This document shows, in pieces, positions 1 to 8,547 of a stretch of DNA of 64,000 nt. The notes under the pieces were generated by a model, which saw only the letters and a program-made list of their open reading frames with translations, ran no database searches and was not told the origin of the DNA. Position 1 is the stretch's first letter; each line of letters opens with the position of its first letter. Both the position numbers and the translations under genes were made by a program. The stretch is from Catenulispora sp. GP43 (GTDB taxonomy: Bacteria; Actinomycetota; Actinomycetes; Streptomycetales; Catenulisporaceae), in contig NZ_JBGCCT010000042.1 of assembly GCF_041260665.1 (NCBI RefSeq), positions 1-64,000 of the forward strand, read 5' to 3'.

Positions 1-73
1 TCAACCGACCGCTACCGAAATCCGCGAGGTCCAGCACGCCTGGGCCCAAGCAGGACTGGACCTGGCGGCCTGA
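1..73 (+). CDS. C-terminal end of a truncated unknown protein
   Basis: An open frame enters from the left edge and stops at TGA 71-73. The readable C-terminus is about 23 residues and includes TEIREVQHAWAQAGLDLAA. Codon use (GCC, CTG, GAC) suits a real gene of this genome, but the piece is too short to assign to a family. It lies 37 bp upstream of the next gene on the same strand. No function is proposed. Confidence 0.4.
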   Translation, partial: QPTATEIREVQHAWAQAGLDLAA

Positions 74-110
74 CCCCCATCACATCTGCAGAAACAGCGA
101 AAGCCGAGAC

Positions 111-551
111 ATGAGTGACGAGCTCGAAATGGGGCCCATCGACTACCTCGTCGTCGAGTTTCCCCGCGAGGACATGCGCGGGGAGGGGCTGCCGCTGCTG
201 GTCGACCTGGTCGAGCGGGGCATCATCCGGATCCTGGATCTCACCTTCGTGACCAAGGGCGAGGACGGGTCCGTGGCGGTGCTCGACCTCGCCGACGAGG
301 ATGCCGACGGGCGGCTGGAGTTGGCCGTGTTCCAAGGCGCGTCCTCGGGTTTGATCGGCGACGACGAGATCGCTGAAGCCGCCTCGGTGATGGCGCCGGG
401 GACCTCCGCCGGGATCCTCGTGTACGAGAACACCTGGGCCGCGCCTTTCGTCGGCGCGCTGCGGCGGAACGGGGCTCAGGTCGTCGCCAGCGGCCGTATT
501 CCGATCGCGGATCTGCTCGAAGCCCTCGAGTCCGCCGGTTCCAGCAGCTGA
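111..551 (+). CDS. DUF6325-type protein
   Basis: This 146-residue soluble protein begins MSDELEMGPIDYLVVEFP. The opening (GPIDYLVVEFP), a central VLDLADEDADG stretch, and a later GILVYENTWAAPF segment are the pattern I know from actinobacterial DUF6325 proteins. Members are small, acidic and of unknown biochemical role, and often sit beside SHOCT proteins. Here a SHOCT gene follows 13 bp downstream, so the two are probably co-transcribed. I see no signal peptide or membrane segment. The family call is from memory of the motif pattern; function is unknown. Confidence 0.7.
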   Translation: MSDELEMGPIDYLVVEFPREDMRGEGLPLLVDLVERGIIRILDLTFVTKGEDGSVAVLDLADEDADGRLELAVFQGASSGLIGDDEIAEAASVMAPGTSAGILVYENTWAAPFVGALRRNGAQVVASGRIPIADLLEALESAGSSS

Positions 552-564
552 AAGGTGCCTCATC

Positions 565-843
565 ATGGGATTGCTCAGGGGAGTCGCGCGGACCGCGGTG
601 GTGGCCGGGACGGCGACAGCGGTGTCCAACAGGGTCTCCCGGCGGCAGGCCGGGCGATGGGCTCAGCAGGAACAGCCCGTGCAGGCCGAGCAAGCGCCTC
701 CGCCGGCTGCTCCCGCCGCTCCGGCTGGGTCCTCGATGGATGACAAGCTGGCGCAGCTGAAGGAACTCGGCGTCTTGAAGGACAACGGCGTTCTTTCCGA
801 GGCTGAGTTCCAGGCGCAGAAGCAGAAGATCCTGGGGACCTGA
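565..843 (+). CDS. SHOCT domain protein
   Basis: This is a 92-residue protein. Residues 1-25 are basic and Ala/Arg-rich, residues 30-55 are Gln/Ala/Pro-rich linker, and the last 35 residues (MDDKLAQLKELGVLKDNGVL onward, then EAEFQAQKQKILGT) form a classic SHOCT helical hairpin. SHOCT domains are short C-terminal oligomerisation or interaction modules. The start is supported by AAAGGTG 8 bp upstream. It follows the DUF6325 gene by 13 bp, a common pairing in actinobacteria, so the two probably act together. The precise role is unknown. Confidence 0.8.
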   Translation: MGLLRGVARTAVVAGTATAVSNRVSRRQAGRWAQQEQPVQAEQAPPPAAPAAPAGSSMDDKLAQLKELGVLKDNGVLSEAEFQAQKQKILGT

Positions 844-887
844 GGACCGCGACCGCGTCACAGCCCGGTCCGAAGGGGCAGCTGCCC

Positions 888-1448
888 ATGGAGAAGGAAC
901 ACGATGACGAGCCGTCGCCGTCAGCGGTGGTGAAGCTGTTCGCGGCCGGGGTCGGGGCCGCGTTGCAGGCAGTGGAGGTGCTGACCGAGTTCGGTGCGGA
1001 GACCGCGCGGGTCGTCATCGACCGGGGCCAGGCCACGGCGAGTGAGGCGGATCGCCGGTATCACGCGGCTGCTCGGCGGGGCGACGCGCTGATCAGAGGC
1101 ACCGCGGACAAGCTGGCCGGGCCGGGCGGCCGGGTGCTGGGTGCGGCTGCCGAGTGGACGGACCGGCACGTCGTCCGGCGGGTGGCGGAGTCGATGAAGC
1201 CGTATCTGATCGAGGAACTCGTGCCCGAAGTGATCGACGGCGTGCTGCCGAAGATCCGGGCGGACGTCGTCCCGGTGGTGATCGAGGACCTCACGAAGGA
1301 CGAACGCGTCCTGGACCTGGTGGCCACCCAGAGCCGGGACATGCTCTCGCGCAGCGTCGCCGAGGCCCGCCGTGCCTCGGCCGACGCCGACGACCGGGTG
1401 GAGGCCCTGGTGCACAGGCTGTTCGGACGCCGGGGTCCAGAGGGATGA
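888..1448 (+). CDS. hypothetical helical protein
   Basis: This 186-residue protein is predicted to be mostly alpha-helical. Residues 12-45 are hydrophobic Ala/Val-rich. A charged middle follows, then a repeated acidic and hydrophobic segment (LIEELVPEVIDGVLPKIRAD, VVPVVIEDLTKDERVLDLV). A GAAGGGG box precedes the ATG by about 9 bp. Its stop overlaps the start of the RDD gene (ATGA, 1445-1448), which indicates translational coupling. I do not recognise a family. The amphipathic C-terminal half could associate with membrane together with its RDD partner, but that is inference. Confidence 0.65.
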   Translation: MEKEHDDEPSPSAVVKLFAAGVGAALQAVEVLTEFGAETARVVIDRGQATASEADRRYHAAARRGDALIRGTADKLAGPGGRVLGAAAEWTDRHVVRRVAESMKPYLIEELVPEVIDGVLPKIRADVVPVVIEDLTKDERVLDLVATQSRDMLSRSVAEARRASADADDRVEALVHRLFGRRGPEG

Positions 1449-1957
1449 CGGGCCGGAGGACGACCAGCGGGGAGGAGCCTTCCGCGGACGAGCGGAATGA
1501 GCTGAACAAGCTGAATGAGCAAGCTGACCGGCATGACCAGCACGAGCAGTACTCAGGCCTCGTCACCCGGCTGGCGGCGCTGAGCATCGACGCCGTCCTC
1601 CTCCTGATCGCCTCCGTGGCGGTCGGCTTCGGCGTGCCGGCCCTGTGGAGCTCCGTGGAAGGCTCGGTCCCCGGATGGCTGAAGGACGGCTCCGAAGTGG
1701 TCGCCGCCCTCCTGCCCCTTCTGTACTTCTGGCTCAGCTGGTGCGTCACCTGCCAGACGCTCGGCGGCATGCTCTTCGGCATCGCCGTCCTGCGGCCCGA
1801 CGGCTCGCGGGTCGGCGTACCGCGCGCCGCCGCGCGGGCGTTCTTCGGCCTGCTGTTCGCGCCGATCTGGCTGGTCGGGATGGTCATCACGGTGCTGGAT
1901 CCGCGGCGTCGAGCGGCCCACGACATCCTGATGGGCACGGTCGTCCGGCGGGTCTGA
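1445..1957 (+). CDS. RDD family membrane protein
   Basis: This 170-residue protein has a polar N-terminus of about 38 residues followed by an RDD domain. The family signature is visible: R-L-A-A-L-x-I-D near residue 45, QTLGGMLFGIAVL in the middle and DPRRRAAHDILMGTVV at the C-terminus. Three hydrophobic spans fit the usual three-helix RDD topology. RDD proteins are poorly understood; a few act in Na+ transport or envelope stress. The start at 1445 overlaps the preceding stop, which fixes it over an in-frame upstream extension that lacks coding character. Confidence 0.85.
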   Translation: MTGRRTTSGEEPSADERNELNKLNEQADRHDQHEQYSGLVTRLAALSIDAVLLLIASVAVGFGVPALWSSVEGSVPGWLKDGSEVVAALLPLLYFWLSWCVTCQTLGGMLFGIAVLRPDGSRVGVPRAAARAFFGLLFAPIWLVGMVITVLDPRRRAAHDILMGTVVRRV

Positions 1958-2125
1958 CTCGAAGCGGATCCTGTATGTCCGGCAGATCCTGCACTTCAGC
2001 GGCGGTATGCCGCCGTAATGCGGGGCACCGGAATCGCTCTTACCATCGAACCGCTAGCCGCCGATGAGGGTTCGCCCATCCGCGCGGCCTTCTCCGGCGC
2101 GGCTTCTGAAGGAAGGCAGCCAATC

Positions 2126-2452
2126 ATGGCCGTCACATCCGAGACTCCGGTACTGGACACGCTCGCCGCGATGACGATCGATTCGCTCGAGCGGTGCAGC
2201 ATGGAGCCGAGCACCCTCGTGCTCACCCGCCTGGCCGCGCTGTGCGCGATGGACGCACCGCCGATCTCCTACCTCGCCCACGTCGGTCCGGCTCAGGAGG
2301 CCGAGGTGACCATGGACCAGGTCCAGGACCTCCTCGTCGCGATCGCGCCGGTCGTGGGCACCGCCCGCGTCATGTCGGCCGCCGGCCACATCGCCGAGGC
2401 CCTCGGCTACGCGATCGCCGTGGCCGAAGCGGAGGACAGCGGCAATATGTGA
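2126..2452 (+). CDS. carboxymuconolactone decarboxylase-like (CMD) protein
   Basis: This 108-residue protein resembles the actinobacterial CMD-like group. It has LTRLAALCAMDAPPISYLAH, then VTMDQVQDLLVAIAPVVGTARVM and AAGHIAEALGYAIA. AhpD/CMD folds are small helical proteins that often oligomerise. This one lacks the CxxC redox pair of AhpD, so peroxidase activity is not supported. I chose ATG 2126 because GGAAGG lies 9-14 bp upstream; a longer in-frame start at 2018 has no such box and adds atypical sequence. It lies between the RDD gene and a membrane protein gene on the same strand. Confidence 0.65.
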   Translation: MAVTSETPVLDTLAAMTIDSLERCSMEPSTLVLTRLAALCAMDAPPISYLAHVGPAQEAEVTMDQVQDLLVAIAPVVGTARVMSAAGHIAEALGYAIAVAEAEDSGNM

Positions 2453-2496
2453 CCTCAGCGGCCCCCGCGGCGGCCGCGCCCCACGAAGGAGGGCTC

Positions 2497-3456
2497 ATGC
2501 CGGCTGCGGGCGCCGCATCGTCCGCGGGTGACCGGGAGACGCGCCGCACTCCGGAGCTGGCTCGCATGCTGCTCCGGATCGTGTTGCGCGATCCCGGTCG
2601 CCTGCCGGAGAACCTCGCGATCTTCTCGCTGACGATGCTGGGCCCCGGTGTTCCCGCCTACATCACCGCGCTGCGCCGCCAGAATCCCGATGCCGACGCC
2701 TCACAGCTGGAACGCCTGATCGCCCAGCAAGGCATCCGGGAGACGGCCCGCGAGGGCGGGTTCGTCGGCGGGCCCTTCATCGCCTTCGTGCCGGTGGCGT
2801 TCGTCGCCGCCTTGTTGGCCCAGATCAAGATGACGCTGCGCATGGCGGCCGCGTCCGGCCGCGACCCGCAGGATCCCGAGCGCGCCGCCGAGCTGTTGGT
2901 GATCATGGGTGTCCACGGCGATGTGACGCACGCGGCGGCGGCGTTGAAGGCGCTTCCGGCGGAGTCCGACACCGTGCGGAAGCACTCTGCCGTCTACTCC
3001 ATGGTCGACGTGATCCGGCGCATGGCCAAGCTGCTCGGGCTGATCGCGCCGGCGGCGGTCACCCCGGTGAGCCGGCTGGTCCATCTCGGACGCTGGCTGG
3101 TGCTCGGTCTCGCGCTGATCGTGGGCATGGTGGTGCCGCTGATCTGGCTTCCCTACCTGTCGATGTCGTACTACCGCGGCACGGTCGAGCTGGCCGAGCG
3201 GGTCTCGGTGTTCTACTCGGGGCCGGAGAAGGCCATCCACCTGCCGCGCAAGGCTTCCGACGCCCCCGGGCTCGCGGCAGCCGCGCTGCGGGCCCTGGGC
3301 TCGCTCGCGCTGATCGTGGGCGGGTTCGCCGTGTTCCTCGCGCTCGACGTCACGATCGCCGGACATGAGTGGCCTGCGCTGCTGTCGCTGGCGGTCCTCA
3401 TATCCTCCGTGACCGGTCTGGTGTGGTACCTGCGCCGGCTTCGACACCGGCGATGA
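2497..3456 (+). CDS. multi-pass membrane protein, possibly EcsC-like
   Basis: This protein has 319 residues. Residues 30-130 contain LLAQIKMTLRMAAASGRDPQ followed by DPERAAELLVIMGVHGD, which recalls the EcsC family segment (yG-DP-DPERA). Several hydrophobic spans follow, roughly residues 85-105, 200-225 and 265-315, with an Arg-rich end. AAGGAGGG lies 6 bp before the ATG. Cellular role is unknown; EcsC itself was named from a Bacillus ABC transporter locus but is not a transporter component here. The EcsC assignment is a resemblance and is uncertain. Confidence 0.5.
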   Translation: MPAAGAASSAGDRETRRTPELARMLLRIVLRDPGRLPENLAIFSLTMLGPGVPAYITALRRQNPDADASQLERLIAQQGIRETAREGGFVGGPFIAFVPVAFVAALLAQIKMTLRMAAASGRDPQDPERAAELLVIMGVHGDVTHAAAALKALPAESDTVRKHSAVYSMVDVIRRMAKLLGLIAPAAVTPVSRLVHLGRWLVLGLALIVGMVVPLIWLPYLSMSYYRGTVELAERVSVFYSGPEKAIHLPRKASDAPGLAAAALRALGSLALIVGGFAVFLALDVTIAGHEWPALLSLAVLISSVTGLVWYLRRLRHRR

Positions 3457-3599
3457 CGAGGCTTTCCCCGTTTTCACACGAACGGGCCCGTCCCTTCGCC
3501 CGGCCTCGGCGGCGAGCCGAGGATGAGATGTCGTACCCGAACAGTGCGGTACGGACCGGGAACGCGCACCCGGCGTGTGCGCGAGTGGAGATGACAGCC

Positions 3600-4013
3600 A
3601 TGAGTCAGGCCACGGTTCCACGCGGCACAGCGTCCCGGACACCGCACCACGCGGTCTTCGCCGGCGTACTGCTGATGATCTCAGGCATCATGAACGTCTT
3701 CCAAGGGATCACCGCCATCGCCAACGACGACGTGTACCGGCAGATCGGCAACTACACGTTCAAGTTCTCCACCACCTCGTGGGGCTGGATCCACCTGGTC
3801 CTCGGCGTCCTGGTCGCGATCGTCGGCTGGGGTGCCTACACCGGCGCCACATGGGCCAAGGTCATCGGTGTCGCCATCGTCGGGATAGCGATGATCGTCA
3901 ACTTCATGTGGCTGCCCTACCAGACCTGGTGGGCGCTGGCCCTCATCGCGATCGACGGCTTCGCCCTGTGGTCACTGATCGGCGGCAGCGACGAGCCGGT
4001 CGCCAGAACCTGA
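3600..4013 (+). CDS. four-helix DUF7144-type membrane protein
   Basis: This 137-residue protein has four hydrophobic helices. The first (FAGVLLMISGIMNVFQGITA) is followed by an exposed segment with NDDVYRQIGNYTFKFSTTSW, then GWIHLVLGVLVAIVGW and two more helices ending in a short acidic tail. The GI-n-n-x-QG-x-x-A-I-x and WGWIHL-x-GVL features match small actinobacterial membrane proteins annotated DUF7144. ATG 3600 is preferred over ATG 3591 because GTGGAG (3585-3590) is correctly spaced only for the former. Function is unknown. Confidence 0.7.
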   Translation: MSQATVPRGTASRTPHHAVFAGVLLMISGIMNVFQGITAIANDDVYRQIGNYTFKFSTTSWGWIHLVLGVLVAIVGWGAYTGATWAKVIGVAIVGIAMIVNFMWLPYQTWWALALIAIDGFALWSLIGGSDEPVART

Positions 4014-4024
4014 GAACGCCGCGA

Positions 4025-5416
4025 GTGCCATCCCCTCGGGCCGGCCGGGATCAAACGGGCCCGGCACGGCGAGCGCGGCGGGCACAGCAGGCGCGCCGAG
4101 CGCGCTGGCTGGCCCGCGCAGCGCTCGCCCTCGTCCTGGCCGCGGTCGGGCTCCTGATCGCGGCGACCGATCTGGGCGGCGCCATCGTGGCCGTCCTGAT
4201 CGCGGTCGCCGCGCTGGCGCTGGCCGCGGTCGGGGGCTGGTGGGCCCTGACCCACCACGGCGCCGCCCGGACCGTGGGCGTCCTGGTGATGATCGGCGCT
4301 CTGGTCGGCAGTGTCCTGCTCTACGCGAGCTCGACCGTCCGCTGGCTCATCGCCCTCGGCGCCGCGGTGGCCTGGGCCGCCGCCCTGGCCTGCGGCCGCG
4401 CGGCGCTGCGCGCCGACCGGGCCGAACACGGCACGCCGGTGCTGCACACGCCCGCGCCGCGCCGGCCGGTGCTGATCATGAATCCGGCCTCCGGCGGCGG
4501 CAAGGTCGAGCGGTTCGACCTGGTCCGCAAGGCCGAGCGGCTCGGCTGCCGGGTCGTGCTGCTGGATCCCGCGCACCACCAGGACGTCGCCGCGCTCGCC
4601 CGGCAGGCGCTCGCCGACGGCGCGGACCTGCTCGGCGTGGCCGGCGGGGACGGCACGCAGGCCCTGGTCGCCGGGGTCGCCGCCGAGCACGGCGTGCCCT
4701 TCCTGGTGATCTCGGCCGGCACCCGCAACCACTTCGCCATGGACCTCGGCCTGGACCGCGACGACCCGAGCCGCTGCCTGCTGGCCCTCACCGACGGCGT
4801 CGAACTGCGCGTCGACCTCGGGGAGGTGGCGGGGCGCACGTTCGTGAACAACGCCTCCTTCGGCGTCTACGCCGAGATCGTGCAGCGGCCCGAATACCGG
4901 GACGCGAAGGCCGCCACCACGCTCGATGAGCTCCCTGACCTGCTGACCGGCTACGCCGGGGCCCGGCTGACGGCGGACGTCGACGGCACCGTGCTGGCCG
5001 GCCCGCAGGCGGTGCTGGTGAGCTGCGACCCGTACGAAACGGGCTGGTACGGGTCGGGCCGCCGGCCGCGCCTGGACACCGGGACGCTCGGCGTCATAAG
5101 CCTGACGGTGCGCGGCGCGGCGCAGGCGGCGGATCTGGCCCTGCGCGGCGAGCAGTCCGCCGCGCTCACCAAGATGACCGCCGACGAGGTCGTCATCACG
5201 GCCGACACGGACACCGTCCAGGCCGGGGTGGACGGGGAGGCGCTGACCCTGCCGGTCCCGGTCCGCTGCCGGATCCTCCCCGGAGCCCTGCGGGTCCGGG
5301 TCCCGCGTGAGCGTCCCGGGGTCCCGCCGCCCCGGCAGGGGATCGACTGGCGCCGGCTCGGCATGCTGGCTCTGGCCCTGCCCGGGAAGACGACCGAGAC
5401 GACGGTGAAGCGATGA
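4025..5416 (+). CDS. diacylglycerol kinase family lipid kinase with N-terminal membrane segment
   Basis: The protein has 463 residues from GTG 4025. Residues 25-125 are three or four hydrophobic helices. A DAGK catalytic domain follows: the nucleotide-binding opening LIMNPASGGGK near residue 152, the catalytic GGDGTQ loop near residue 206, the SAGTRNHFAMDLG segment, and a C-terminal beta-sandwich with DGE near the end. Such enzymes phosphorylate diacylglycerol or related lipids. The stop overlaps the next start (ATGA, 5413-5416), coupling it to a PAP2 phosphatase that would catalyse the reverse reaction. The GTG start is the first candidate after the previous gene and has no strong ribosome site, so the N-terminus is uncertain. 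Confidence 0.88.
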   Translation: MPSPRAGRDQTGPARRARRAQQARRARWLARAALALVLAAVGLLIAATDLGGAIVAVLIAVAALALAAVGGWWALTHHGAARTVGVLVMIGALVGSVLLYASSTVRWLIALGAAVAWAAALACGRAALRADRAEHGTPVLHTPAPRRPVLIMNPASGGGKVERFDLVRKAERLGCRVVLLDPAHHQDVAALARQALADGADLLGVAGGDGTQALVAGVAAEHGVPFLVISAGTRNHFAMDLGLDRDDPSRCLLALTDGVELRVDLGEVAGRTFVNNASFGVYAEIVQRPEYRDAKAATTLDELPDLLTGYAGARLTADVDGTVLAGPQAVLVSCDPYETGWYGSGRRPRLDTGTLGVISLTVRGAAQAADLALRGEQSAALTKMTADEVVITADTDTVQAGVDGEALTLPVPVRCRILPGALRVRVPRERPGVPPPRQGIDWRRLGMLALALPGKTTETTVKR

Positions 5417-6024
5417 CCATCCGCAGCATCCGCACCGCGGTCGACACCGCCCGAAGCGCAGCCGCCTCGGCGGACGCCGCCCTGTACACGGTCGTCGCGC
5501 GCAGCACCGGCAGCAGCGGGCTCGACGAAGGGCTCTCCCGGCTCTCGAACGCGGCGGACCACTCCAAGATCTCCCTGGCGATCGCCGCGCTTCTCGCGGC
5601 GCGTCCCGGGGCACCGCGCCGGGGCGCTCTCAGGGGCCTGGCGGCGATCGGCCTCACCTCGGCGAGCGCCAACCTGCTCGGCAAGCGGCTGTTCGGCCGG
5701 CGCCGGCCGGACTGGGACGCGATCGGGGTCCCGCTGCGGCGCAGGGTTCGGATGCCCTCCTCGACGGCCTTCCCGTCCGGACATTCCGCGTCGGCCGCGG
5801 CGTTCGCCGTGGCGGTGGCCTCCGAGGTTCCCGCGGCGGCCCTGCCGTTGGGGGCTCTGGCCGCCGTCGTCGGGTACTCGCGGGTGCACACCGGCGTGCA
5901 CTATCCGGGCGACGTCGTCGCGGGCTTCGCACTCGGGGCGGCCTGCGCCGCGGCCGTGATCGTGCTCGACCGGCGCCGGAGGGAGCCCGCGGCTAGTGCA
6001 GGTGAAGCAGCACCAGGTTCTTGA
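5413..6024 (+). CDS. PAP2-family lipid phosphatase
   Basis: This 203-residue integral membrane protein carries the complete three-part PAP2 signature: KRLFGRRRPD (residues 91-100), PSGHS (121-125) and SRVHTGVHYPGD (156-167). The His in PSGHS and the His in the third motif form the phospho-histidine catalytic pair known for this family. It overlaps the lipid kinase stop by four bases, so the two products are made together and probably act on the same lipid phosphate. The last 32 bp overlap tail-to-tail with the opposite-strand membrane protein gene. Confidence 0.9.
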   Translation: MTIRSIRTAVDTARSAAASADAALYTVVARSTGSSGLDEGLSRLSNAADHSKISLAIAALLAARPGAPRRGALRGLAAIGLTSASANLLGKRLFGRRRPDWDAIGVPLRRRVRMPSSTAFPSGHSASAAAFAVAVASEVPAAALPLGALAAVVGYSRVHTGVHYPGDVVAGFALGAACAAAVIVLDRRRREPAASAGEAAPGS

Positions 6025-6589
6025 GCATCACCATCACGACCCCGAGGCCCACGGCGGTCGCCGTCGCCCCGGCCAGGCGCCAGCCGGTCAGCCTCGCCGC
6101 GCGCGCCGCCGCCCAGCTGTGCAGTCCGAGCAGGAGCACGACGACCGCGAGCCCGATGTTCGCGGCGGTCAGGGTCGTGGCCCCGGCCAGGCGGGCGACG
6201 ACCGCGGCCGCCAGCGGCAGGAACGACGCCGTGACCATGGGCCAGGTCTCGGCGAGCGCGTGCCCGATGCGGGCCGGGGACGGCAGGCGTCCGTCCTCGA
6301 TCTGTTCGCCGAGCAGGACCGCGTACTCCTCGGCCAGCCAGTAGACCACCAGGGTGACGACGACCGCGACGACGAGCGCGGCCGTGGTCAGTCCGGTGGT
6401 CGCGGCGAAGATCGCCGCGGTGACGATGGCTCCGTAGATGCCGGCGGCCCGGCGGCGGCCGACGTCGTAGACCGGGCCGCCGGGTTCCTCGGTGGCACCG
6501 CTGTCGGCCGCGGCGGCCGCGGCGGCGCCGTCTGCGGCCGCGCTCCCGCCGTCGTCCGCCGCGGTCCCGCCGCGCTCCAGCTCAGTCAT
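5993..6589 (-). CDS. hypothetical multi-pass membrane protein
   Basis: This 198-residue protein has a polar Ala/Gly-rich N-terminus of about 45 residues, then about five hydrophobic helices ending in VVMVMLKNLVLLHLH. The segment VTLVVYWLAEEYAVLLGEQI has charged residues between helices. ATG 6589 is chosen because it overlaps the end of the SulP gene by 8 bp, the usual coupling geometry; an ATG 39 bp further upstream lies deeper in SulP. I do not recognise the family. The arrangement suggests an accessory or independent passenger of the SulP transcript. Confidence 0.65.
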   Translation of the reverse strand: MTELERGGTAADDGGSAAADGAAAAAAADSGATEEPGGPVYDVGRRRAAGIYGAIVTAAIFAATTGLTTAALVVAVVVTLVVYWLAEEYAVLLGEQIEDGRLPSPARIGHALAETWPMVTASFLPLAAAVVARLAGATTLTAANIGLAVVVLLLGLHSWAAARAARLTGWRLAGATATAVGLGVVMVMLKNLVLLHLH

Positions 6590-8372
6590 CGCCGTCTCCA
6601 GGGGTTCGGTGGTCCGGCGCGCCGGCACGGAAGGCGTCCTCGGCGGCGTGGACGCTCGGGAAGAAGTGGCTGTCCGGGAGCGCCTGGTCCTCGTACTGTT
6701 CGATCTTGCGCCGGACCGGCTCCTGCAGCTCGGCGAACATCAGGTCGATGCCCCGCGACCGGAGGTCCCGGTCGAGCTTCAGGAGTATGTCGCAGGCGGT
6801 GACGTCGACATCGGTCACCGACTCGGCGGCGACCAGGATCCACCGGGTCCCCGGGCTGCGCGACAGCCGCAGGACGCGGTTGCGGAACCTCTTGGCGTTG
6901 GCGAAGATCAGCGGCGCCGCGAAGCGGTAGATCACCAGGCCGGGGACACGCTGCGCGGTCGGGTGGGTGTCCAGGTCGTAGTAGCCGCGCAGCCCGCTGA
7001 CCCGGCCGAGCTCGGCCTCATAGGGCTGCCACGCGTGCCGGAAGACGTTCAGGATCGACAGGAGCACCGCGATCCCGATGCCGGGCAGCACCCCGAGCAG
7101 CGCGACGCCGAGGAACGCCGCGGCCGAGAGCAGGAACTCGGTCCGCCGCTGGTGCCAGAGCCGGACCGTGCCCGGGATGTCGGCCAGCGACAGCGAGGCG
7201 CAGATGACCACGGCGGCCAGCGCCGGCTGCGGCAGGTTCCGCAGCAGGCCCGGGACCAGCACGATCATCAAGGTGATGAGCACGGCGCCGACCACCCCGG
7301 TCAGCTGGCTGCGCGCCCCGGACCGCTCGGCCACGGCCGTGCGGGACCCGCTGGTACTGACCGGGAAGCCCTGGAAGAACCCGGCAGCCAGGTTCGCCGC
7401 CCCGATGCCGACCATCTCCTTGCCGCCGTCGATCTCCTGCCCGGTGCGCTCGGCGAAGGCCGAGGCGGTGGAGATGGTGTCGGCCAGCGAGACCAGCGTG
7501 ATGCCGCCGGCCGCGCCGACCAGCGGGCCGAGGTCCGACCAGCGCACGTCCGGCAGGGTCAGCGGCGGGAAGCCGCGCGGCAGTTCGCCGACCAGGCTCA
7601 CCCCGTGCGCGGCGAGGTCGAAGACCGAGGTGGCGGCGATGGACATCAGGACCATGATCAGGACCGCCGGGACCTTCGGCAGCCAGTGCTGGAGCGCCAG
7701 GATGACGGCCACCCCGGCGATCCCGACGGCGGCGGCCGCGGCGAGCGCCTCGCCGCGCGCGAGCCCCCGCACGAAGCCGTGGATCTCGCGGATCAGGCCC
7801 TCGGCGCTCACCGAGAAGCCGAACAGCTTGGGCAGCTGTCCGACCAGGATGGTCAGCGCCAGGCCGTTCAGGTAGCCCATGATCGTGGGCTTGGACAGCA
7901 GGTCCGCGACGAAGCCCAGGCGGGCGAGCGCGCCGCCGATCAGCAGCACCGCGACCATGAGCGCCAGCATCGAGGCCAGGGCGACGGCGCGGGCGCTGTC
8001 CTGCCCGGCGGCGGCCAGCGGGAGGACGGCGGCGGCGATCAGCGGCCCGAGGGAGGAGTCGGGGCCCAGGACCAGGATCCGGCTCGGGCCGAACACCGCG
8101 TAGGCGAGCAGGCAGGTGATCGAGGTGTACAAGCCGGTGATGGGCGGCAGGCCGGCCAGTTCCGCGTACGCCATGCCCTGCGGCACGAGCAGGGTGCTCA
8201 GCACCACCCCGGCCACGACGTCCTTGGCCACCCAGCCCCGCTGGTAGGTCGCCGCCGCTTGCAGGCCGGGTACCGAGCGCCAGACGGACACGCGCCTCCA
8301 GCCTCCAGCCTCCATACCGCGAGCCGATGAGTCGATGAGCCGATGCACGTCAGTGCCCGTCAAGTCGACCAC
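6582..8372 (-). CDS. SulP-family inorganic anion transporter with STAS domain
   Basis: This is a 596-residue protein. The N-terminal half has the SulP core, with KDVVAGVVLSTLLVPQGMAY and AELAGLPPITGLYTS in the first helices, then NLAAGFFQGFPVSTSGSRTA. Ten or more hydrophobic spans run to about residue 440. A cytoplasmic STAS domain follows, from about 460 to 575, with DVDVTACDILLKLDRDLRSR. SulP proteins move sulfate, bicarbonate or other anions; the substrate cannot be read here. The start is uncertain: a GTG at 8372 gives this length and an ATG at 8315 is possible, and neither has a strong ribosome site. Confidence 0.9.
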   Translation of the reverse strand: MVDLTGTDVHRLIDSSARGMEAGGWRRVSVWRSVPGLQAAATYQRGWVAKDVVAGVVLSTLLVPQGMAYAELAGLPPITGLYTSITCLLAYAVFGPSRILVLGPDSSLGPLIAAAVLPLAAAGQDSARAVALASMLALMVAVLLIGGALARLGFVADLLSKPTIMGYLNGLALTILVGQLPKLFGFSVSAEGLIREIHGFVRGLARGEALAAAAAVGIAGVAVILALQHWLPKVPAVLIMVLMSIAATSVFDLAAHGVSLVGELPRGFPPLTLPDVRWSDLGPLVGAAGGITLVSLADTISTASAFAERTGQEIDGGKEMVGIGAANLAAGFFQGFPVSTSGSRTAVAERSGARSQLTGVVGAVLITLMIVLVPGLLRNLPQPALAAVVICASLSLADIPGTVRLWHQRRTEFLLSAAAFLGVALLGVLPGIGIAVLLSILNVFRHAWQPYEAELGRVSGLRGYYDLDTHPTAQRVPGLVIYRFAAPLIFANAKRFRNRVLRLSRSPGTRWILVAAESVTDVDVTACDILLKLDRDLRSRGIDLMFAELQEPVRRKIEQYEDQALPDSHFFPSVHAAEDAFRAGAPDHRTPGDGDD

Positions 8373-8413
8373 GGCCCTTGCGCGGTGTCAGCCGGAGACG
8401 GGCCGTTCGGCGC

Positions 8414-8482
8414 ACGTCAGGACGTTCAGGCGTTCAGACGTTCAGGCGTCAGGGCGTTCAGACGTCCGGCGTCCGGGCGTCC
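8414..8482. repeat. imperfect short tandem repeat (cgttcag-type)
   Basis: The gap between the divergent SulP and GAP-family genes contains degenerate copies of GACGTTCAGGC and CGTTCAGAC that grade into GTCCGGCGTCCGGGC. Units are 9-11 bp and imperfect. A related GATGAGTC/GATGAGCC duplication lies just left, at 8327-8345. No protein-coding sense is apparent. Slipped-strand origin is likely; any promoter role is unproven. Confidence 0.6.
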
Positions 8483-8547
8483 CGGCAAGCTGTCGCCGGT
8501 TCCGCACCGCAGTGTCATGATCTTCTTGGCGAGTGGTGGAGGTGACC

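Noticed and set aside
6492-8330. A 612-codon plus-strand frame opposite SulP
   Set aside because: Composition is that of a high-GC antisense shadow (Arg, Gln, Asp, Gly-rich), without motifs, opposite a clear transporter.
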